Assembly: GCF_947172395.1 (NCBI RefSeq)
Contig: NC_069106.1
Span: 3,472,001-3,536,000, forward strand
Reading direction: 5' to 3'
Length of the DNA stretch: 64,000 nucleotides
DNA from: Bicyclus anynana
Taxonomy: Eukaryota; Arthropoda; Insecta; Lepidoptera; Nymphalidae
A model generated the notes under the pieces. The model searched no databases, was not told the origin of the DNA, and saw only the letters and a list, made by a program, of their open reading frames with translations. The position numbers were made by a program, and so were the translations under genes. Each line of letters begins with the position of its first letter. Position 1 is the stretch's first letter. Shown in pieces: positions 24,501 through 33,500 of the stretch.

Positions 24501-27500
24501 TTGATTCGGAAAGATATCATCCTGTGAATAGAGAGTGGAGAGATAAGAGTTAAAAAGAGTAATGTCTCACCTTCCAAAGCTTAATAGTCTTGTCATTTGT
24601 GGACAGTAGAAAGTGAGCCTGGTTCTTTCTCTTGAGCCACCGTATCTTGTTTATCTTCTCCTCTATCTCCAGTGACTTGAGGTAGTCGAACTCTGGTTCG
24701 TGTGATTGGAAAGTGGAGTATACATTGTATTCGCCCTTCTTGGGGACACATTGCTTTGATGCTGGATCCCTCTGGAAAGATCAGATTTTAAAATGTAACT
24801 TCGTTTATTTAATGAGAATGTTCATATGCCAAACCAAATTTATAATAGAAAGATCATGGCTTCGAACCCCACCAAGCCTGCCATCCACTCCCTACAAATC
24901 AACCAGTTAAACAGACATGGAATACCATATTTATCGCTTTTAGTGCAGTCCATACTTGTGTTTTATGACGTTGCTTGATTTTATTTAAATATAAATCTAT
25001 ATATTACCACAGACCTAATTAACTAATACAACACTCCCTTCTGCTGTCATACCCTTATATAGTCTGTCTTTAGCAGGGATTATCAAGTGGGGTTAGCTTT
25101 TTGACAATAGGTGGTTCAACAAGATCAATGAAATGGTGTCTGAATAATTAAGATGAATAAAATGTCTGTTGGTGAAACTCTTCAATAGTTTGTCTTTCTT
25201 TGATTTTTCGGCAGTCAGCCACGAGGAATATCCCAAATTCTCACACAAAGCAGTGCATTTCCTGTTACCCTTCATTATATGAGTGTTTTTTTGGAGATTA
25301 TTAGCTCTTTTAGCAGACTCAAAAGTGATTACAAAAATAAGAAAAGTAATGTCGAACAAAGGGTATGATTCACAACATTTGTCAGGACAACTTAATGAAC
25401 AAATCAAACTCTAGAATGGCAGAGAATGACCTTGAGTGAAGTCACGCACTTGTGAACGTTGTTTGTAGGGTTAAAGGCGCCTTTGACTGTTAACAAACAC
25501 TCCCCTTTTCCACTCAAGTCACTCTCCCCGAATAACCCAAGTACCATAAAGAATTACACAACAAGAGATGTGGGCGGCTCGAACGCCACGAGCACACTGA
25601 AGTCGTCCGTACCGCAAGTCGTTGCAACGCGATAACAGCTGTATTTCTTCATATCGCAATGTAAGAGATATCAACAAATATCGCTGTCTTTTATTATATG
25701 TAGTCAAAGTTTATGTAATCTTGTGGTGCTTTTGCTGACCTCCCTCCACATTCAAGAGGCTTTCCACAACGCTGCTCTATTGTGGGTTGGCGGGCACCTC
25801 AATAAATATAATAAATACATATACAATACCTGAAATATAACAACCCTGCCGCCTTTGTCGCCGGTGGCGAGTAGTTCGCCGTCGTGGTTGAACTCGACGC
25901 ATGATATCAGGTCGGCCTCCGTCACGTCGTCCTCTAGGGTGCCTTTCACCTGACTGAAACACCATGTCGTCTCCCCACCATTGCCTGCAATCATCATCAC
26001 CATCAACATCATCATCATCATCATCACTGGCCATTTTTAGTGCTATAGTCGTCATCATCATATCAGCCTATGGACGTCCACTGCAGTGAGTCTTTTAGTT
26101 TTGACGGCCTCCGTGGCGCAGTGGTATGCGCGGTGGATTTACAAGACGGGAGATCCTCGGTTCGATCCCCGGCTGGGTCGATTGAGGTTTTCTTAATTGG
26201 TCCAGGTGGGAGGCCGTGGCTAGTTACCACCCTACCGACTAAGACGTACCGCCAAGCGATTTAGCGTTCCGGTTCGATGTCGTGTAGAAACCGAAAGGAG
26301 TGTGGATTTTCATCCTCCCCCTAACAAGTTAGCCCGCTTCCATCTTAGATTGCATCATCACTTACCATCAGGTGAGATTGTAGTCAAGGGCTAACTTGAA
26401 GAGAATAAAAAAAATGTGCTTAAATCCACTCAAATACCATAAAACTAACTGACGGAACAACTACTCATATCAAAATATGGGTTGAGATTTAAACCCCAAT
26501 TTTCTTCAAAATAAAGTGGATCACTACTGTTCAAAATTCTTTAAATAAATTAAAGGTATAAAAGCTAATCCATGTTTATAAATAAGGAGTTTAAGGAGCA
26601 GTAGAACTTTTTCATTATAATTTTAGAATATTCAAATATATTAAAAACTAAACTGAACTGAGCAAGAAGTAGAACCCAGGACCTCTATATTGAAAACCAC
26701 AGTGTTACCAACTGTGTCAGAGAGGTCATCAAAAAACATGTAGATATAGAGATAAGTAGACAGATGTCTGGAACTAATGCTAACATATTATTAACACGGA
26801 ATTTCTATGCAAATTGGGCGCCATGTCACTATGACGTCATCGTCACAGTACTAATTGACACTAATAAAATTCTTAACGATACAGTATGCCTTCATTTGTT
26901 AACGCCACTTTGAAATACTCTGAACCATACAAAATGTATGGTTTAAAGTTGGTGGGTTTATTTTTATTCTTTACAAGTTAGCCCTTGACTACATACTCAC
27001 CTGATGGTAAATGATGATGCAGTCTAAGATGGAAGCGGGCTAACTTGTTAGGAGGAGGATGAAAATCCACACCCCTTTCGGTTTCAACACGGCATCGTAC
27101 CAGAACGCTGAATCGCTTGGCGGTACGTCTTTGACGGTAGAGTGGTAACTAGCCACGGCCGAAGCCTCCCACCAGCCTGGACAAATTAAGAAAATCTCAA
27201 TCTGCCCAGCCGGGGATCGAACCCAGGACCTCCGTTTTGTAAATCCACCGCGCATATCACTGCGCCACGGAGGCCGTCAAAAAAAGGGATAATTTGTATG
27301 GTAGGTGTCATCAGTCATACAAAATGGCAACATAACTCGTCGAAAATATTTTATGGTTATAAAAGAAAAGAAATTGATCATATAAATGTCTAAGTTAAAA
27401 AAAATCAACATACATTGGACTATTATCATATGCAATCCTGGAACAGGCAATAAATTGGCTTTGCAATATAATCTTAAGTTAAATTTATAATACAGTTTGT

Positions 27501-30500
27501 TTCATGTAGGATGGTGCGGGTGACAGTTCGTTTCACTATTGAAAACTGCATTCACGATAATAGTGCGTATTATGAACATCATACAGGCGACTGTCACTGT
27601 ACCCATGCTATGTGAAAATCACTTTAGTTTGCCATTTGTATTTGTTTATTACACTGAAATGTGAATTTACAATCCAAACACAAGAACAACCTTCGGTTTA
27701 GGGATATATATCTTAAAGAATAAGTAAATATTAATCGTTATCAACCCTTATAAGACTCACTGCTGAGCTCGAGTCTCCTCTCAGAATGAGAGGGGTTAGG
27801 CCAATAGTCCACCACACTGGTCCAATACGGTTTGGCAGACTTCACACACGCAGAGAATTAAGAAATTCTCTGGTATGCAGGTTTCCGCACTATGTTTTCC
27901 TTCACTGTTTGAGACACGTAATATTTAATTTCTTAAAGCCGAGATAGCCCAGTGGAAGAGCCATGATAGCCCAGTGAATATGACCTCTGCCTCCGATTCC
28001 GGAGGGAGTGGGTTCGAATCCGGCCCAGGGCATGCACCTCCAACTTTTTAGTTGTGTGCATTTTAATAAATTAAGAAATATTATTACTAGTTTGTTATAT
28101 ACATAAGTCTTACAAACCAAACATAATATCTGTTAGTAACTAGAAGCAACAATAATAATTAAAGGTATTGTTTGTCAACTTGGGGAAGTCATGGCTTGGA
28201 TGTAGAGGTTTATAGACAAAGATTTGACTGACACATTGTGTAGTAGAGGTTTATAGACAAAAATTTGACAGCTACATTGGTGGGTAAAACTGTAGCTACC
28301 TTATTATAAACATGGATTAATATTTTAACTGTCTAGTTTTAAATACTAATTCATGTTAGACCACCGTGGTGCAGTGGTATGTGTGGTGGATTTACAAGAC
28401 AGAGGTCCTGGGTTTGATCCCCGGCTGGGCTGAATTAGGTCTTAATTGGTCCAAGTCTGGCTGGCTTCAGCTGCAGTACCAGCAAAGTTCCGGTATGATG
28501 TCATGTAGAAACCGAAATTGATGTGGATTTTCATCCTACTCCTAACAAGTTAACCTGCTTCCTTGTCAGATTGCATCAACACTTACCATCAGGTGAGATT
28601 GTAGTCAACTTGTAAATAAAAAAACAATTTCAAATTTCTTCAAAGTAAAGTGAACTTTAATCATTAATGATTAGGTTCACTTTACTTTGATGTCTTTTCA
28701 GTATGATACAATAAGCATAATGTCACTATATTAATGGCAAGTAAAAATAATTTACATAGTGTTAGTGGATAAGACAATACTAAATAGATTAGGTAAGAAA
28801 GATAGGGATCTGTAAATGCAATGTACTCTACAAATTATTATGCTATCACTACAAATAAAATATAAAAGTTCTCACAACAGTTTTGCCAAGGAGTAAAATA
28901 AATCTTTACCTTTTGTACACTCTTTTTCAACTTTGCTAATCTATATGTATTTCTATACTAGTAGTATAAAGAGGTAAAGTTTGTGTAGGTAGTAGGGGTA
29001 ATCTCTGGATTGCCTAAGACAAGTTTTATTTCACGGAAACTACGCGAGTGAAACCGCGGGCATCAGCTATAGTGTTTTTCAGATAGCATGGGTACGGTGA
29101 CAGTTCGTTTTACTGTCTTGTCTTTAAAATTTGCAGCGATTTGCGATAATAGTACGTATTATAAACGTCATAAGGCAACTGTTACTGTCCCATGTTATCC
29201 GAAAAACACAAGTGGTAAATTAATATATATAAAAAATGGTATACAAAAAAAATATTTTAGTTACACCATTTGTCTCCAGAAATTTTATCCAGATCTAGAT
29301 ATTTCTTTGGAAGGATTTAGTCTAAAATAGCATTATTATGGACTTATAGTCCTACAACTGGAAAATATTTGTGTGATGAGCATTGGTGTTGTCCAGTATG
29401 TAGATATTTTTAATACATTAGCTGTATTAGTATTATATACAGCCTTTCTTTACTGTTTACCAACAAACAAATTAAAAATGAGGCTATAAATCACTAGTCA
29501 TTTCACACCAAATAATAATTATAATACCCTTGTACTTAAATTAAAGAAAATAAATTTGATTAATAAGCTGACAACAATTAGATATAGTTAAAATATTTTT
29601 TACAACATATAATTTAAAATAAATAAGTTATGAAATTACATGCATTTTCTACCTTCACTTCTAATTTCTTTGTTGGTAAACAGTACTCATCAAGAAAAGC
29701 TGTAGTATAGTATAAATGTTTTATGATAAAATTAACTTTCTTAGTACTGGCTACACTTATTTGGGGCTAGATAGTGAGGTGTTTATGGTCCTATTTTTTT
29801 TTTTATTTATCTCTATAGAGCTACAATTATACATACAATCACAGCTTGTGTTCCAATGCAAACGGCAAGCCTGCCTCCAAGCTGCAATGTTATCTCGACT
29901 CCTTATTCGTTGATTCGATGGCCAGAGACCTTCTTTCTTTTTTAACATCCTAGCTCGTCACATTGAATAAATGTTGTATACTAAATAAATGCCACAATAC
30001 GTATGGAATAGTAGAAGTGATTACAATAAATTAATATTTACTCTATATATTGATTTATTAAAATGCTCGAACACCATAAAGGTAGTCAAAACTTAATTAA
30101 TTTATCTTGTTTAGTTTAGGAATTAAGTTTTGGTTACTTGATGCAATTCTATTTCCAGAAGACAGTTTTCATATGGATGTGTTAATAACTCTATAGCACT
30201 AATACCTTTGTTAGTATAACAGAGATATCAATACAGCAGAAAAGTATTCTATTTTTACTCTATACCTAATAAACTTTTAAGTTACTGATAGCAGATAAAG
30301 CAGGAAAGTGAGTAAAAAAATTACACATGAGATTTATAATCACAAACGTCATAGCTTAACAAAAATACACCGTAGATCATAATACCAAATTACTGATCAT
30401 TGTATGTATTTGGTTGTAAAACACTACATAAGTCAAAAACACACTAAATCACTTAAAATGAGTATTTAAAGTATCAAAACACATCGCCCCTTAAAATATT

Positions 30501-33500
30501 ACTAAACTGAAAATGTACAATGCTTTTTGTAATCCAGTTTCTGAATCATAAAAGCTATTTAATACTCTTCAATGTTGGAGGAGTGTAATATAATATCCTT
30601 CTTTTGTCTCGTCGGTATTGTGGCGGCAACTTGTTCCTACAATAGGAAGTTACCTTGCATGTAGTTACATATGTAACAATTGATTATATAAATGGGCATG
30701 CAATGTCACTGGCCATTATTGTAACACTTTCATGATGCTGCTTATCTATGAATTACTAGCTCGCTTTTCGACGGCCTCCGTGGCGTAGTGGTATGCGCGG
30801 TGGATTTACAAGACGGAGGTGCTAGGTTCGATCCCCGGCTGGGCAGATTGAGATTTTCTTAATTTGTCCAGGTCTGGCTGCTGAGAGGCTTCGGCGTGGC
30901 TAGTTACCACCCTACCGGCAAAGACGTACCGCCAAGCGATTTAGCGTTCCGGTACGATGCCGTGTAGAAACCGAAAGGGGTGTGGATTTTCATCCTCCTC
31001 CTAACAAGTTAGCCCGCTTCCATCTTAGACTGCATCATCACATCAAAAAAAAAAAAAATTGCTCAATGGACTTTATATTACCAAAAAAAAACCAGATAAG
31101 TGCAACTATAAATCACAAACAGAGGGTTCTGTACAAATCATTCTTCAATCATAAACTGAAAATCATGAAATAATTCGTTATTTGTTTAAGCTAGCATACA
31201 ATACCCTATAGTCTTTAATACAATACCCCACATGATACTATCACAATATTAGGACAAAAATTGTTTGTTTGTGATTTAAATACAGACAGGTAAAATACCC
31301 TTGATACCCTATAAGGGTTCCAATTTTCCTTTTGTATTACAGAGCCCTAAAAACTGTCATTATTAACATTCTATTTTAATGGCCTACTACAGAACTATGA
31401 TATGTTCACTCATTTTTAATTTGGCTGTAGTATATATAGCTAGCTGTAATTTAGTATTTAAAAATATATATGATAAGTAAGATTTGATTATTCGCTTATT
31501 TGTTACAAATAAGCTCTAGAAAGTATGGGAAAAAATCTTTCAAGAAATAGAAACTATGTGGATGAAACCAAGGGTGGTCTGCTACTATAAGGTTAAGATA
31601 CCTACCTCTCAGGTAGAATTTTTGACAATTTAAAAATTTTTAAAGGTTTTTTTTTTCCTCTGGGTTTATCTGCGATCAGTAAGAACTATAAGCAGATATG
31701 TTCTATGCTAACTTCGCTTTTCAAGTGTATTCCCCAGTGAGAACATCCCCTCATTGTTTTTATAATAATATGTCTAAATAATGTGCTTTCTTTTAAGCCT
31801 GCTCTGATATGTCCTGTGAATCAGTTTTTAAAGGTGACTACTATTTGATAACACCCCGGAACTTTGCACAAAACTTCTTTTTTTTTCTTGTAAATTATAA
31901 ATTGTCCTTATAAATTAGAAGGTTCAAGAATTTCTCAAAAATAAAGTCTAAATAAAAAGTCTTTTTTCTATTTGACAACCAACCATACAATACATACACG
32001 ATAGAAACGAGGATTACAAAATCAAGTCAATTTCATTGAGGTCACAAGGAAAAAGCCACACATATTTGGTACAAAGCCAACTATACTAAAACAGTTGTAG
32101 CCTAAACCTATTATTACCTCATAACACTGTATTTAAACTATACTAATATTATAAAGCTAAAGAGTTTGTTTGTTTGTTTGATTGATTGCGCTAATCTCAG
32201 GAACTACTGGTCCGAATTGAAAAATTCTTTCAGTGTTTGATAACCCATTTATCGAGGGCTATAGGCTATATTTTATTCCTGTATTCCTACGGGAACAGGA
32301 ACCACGCGGGTGAAACCGCACGGTGTCAGTTAGTATATGGATAGTTCTCTTACAAATTTATGCATATATCAGATCAGATCTGGCAGGTTGTTATTAAAAC
32401 TTTAGATTACCAAATGAACATGATATTCAAATTTGGCATTTAAAATATCCTATGCCTGTGTCTCATGAAGCACACTGAGGCATTTCAGTTGGTATCATCA
32501 CCATTTTTAATGAAGGGGCCCAAAGTGCTCAAATAGTGACCCCTCACCAGAAAGCGCAGTGTTAGAGTGGTGAACTGATGACATTAAATGTGTCACAAGA
32601 GGTCCTGGTTAAAGGCAGTTCAGGACAGTTTGACAGACAGTCAGAACAGCCTATGTCCAGCAGTGAATGTCCATCAGCTGATAACATAAGTAACCTACAA
32701 GATCATTATCCATACTACTTACTGACACAGCCAATGGTTTTAAGAGCAACATGGGTAATTTGAAGTTGTATCTATCTATTAGATTGAGATAAGATAATTC
32801 AATTTCACATTTGAATTCAGGCGAAGATTAGTCCTGTTTTATTCTTAAAAATGACATAGACATTCTTTTTCATTTTAACAATAAGAGAAATATTTTAAAC
32901 GACTGTAGTACATATTTTAGCTAAGTAAGTAATTATTTACTGAATTAGGCCTAATCTAGAGTGCCTTTTTAGAATTAAAAGAGTGAAACTCAATATAGTT
33001 TTTATACTATGATGAATCATACTAAGTCATTTTCTTTCTAAAAAACAAATATATTTGTCCCCTCCCCTGAAACTAGTCATAAAAGAATGTGTCAGGAGTG
33101 GATACAATAATAATCCATCTGGCGGGGATGAAACCACAACTTCTATGTGAAAGTATGGTCCCTTGGAGCTATTGAGTCAAATTATTCCGATATGTGACTG
33201 GAAATCAGAGGAAATCTATGACATAGTCGATAGTCAATAAAATATAAATAGCTTATAGATATCAATCCACAGATATATGTATGATATCAGTGTTTATTGC
33301 AATTTAACCTTTCAGTGAACTGTGCTTGCCGATACTTAAGCTGGGCATAGTATTATAAAAGCTTTTGTTTATTTTTATGTGATATGCAACCTGCAGTACC
33401 AACTCCCAATGGAAGTGTGATATCATGGTCTAATAAAAAAAAAATCAAATATCTAAGCATTTCATATATTCACTGTGTGGGAATCATGAGAAAAAAATGC

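Noticed and set aside
25093..25407. 104-codon open frame on the minus strand in a twins intron
   Set aside because: No homology recognised, AT-rich base use, no splice or promoter context; compatible with chance or an old mobile element.
26100..26180. tRNA gene (box A and box B present)
   Set aside because: The acceptor and anticodon stems do not pair as in a tRNA, and the sequence continues into a 310-bp SINE repeated in the window.
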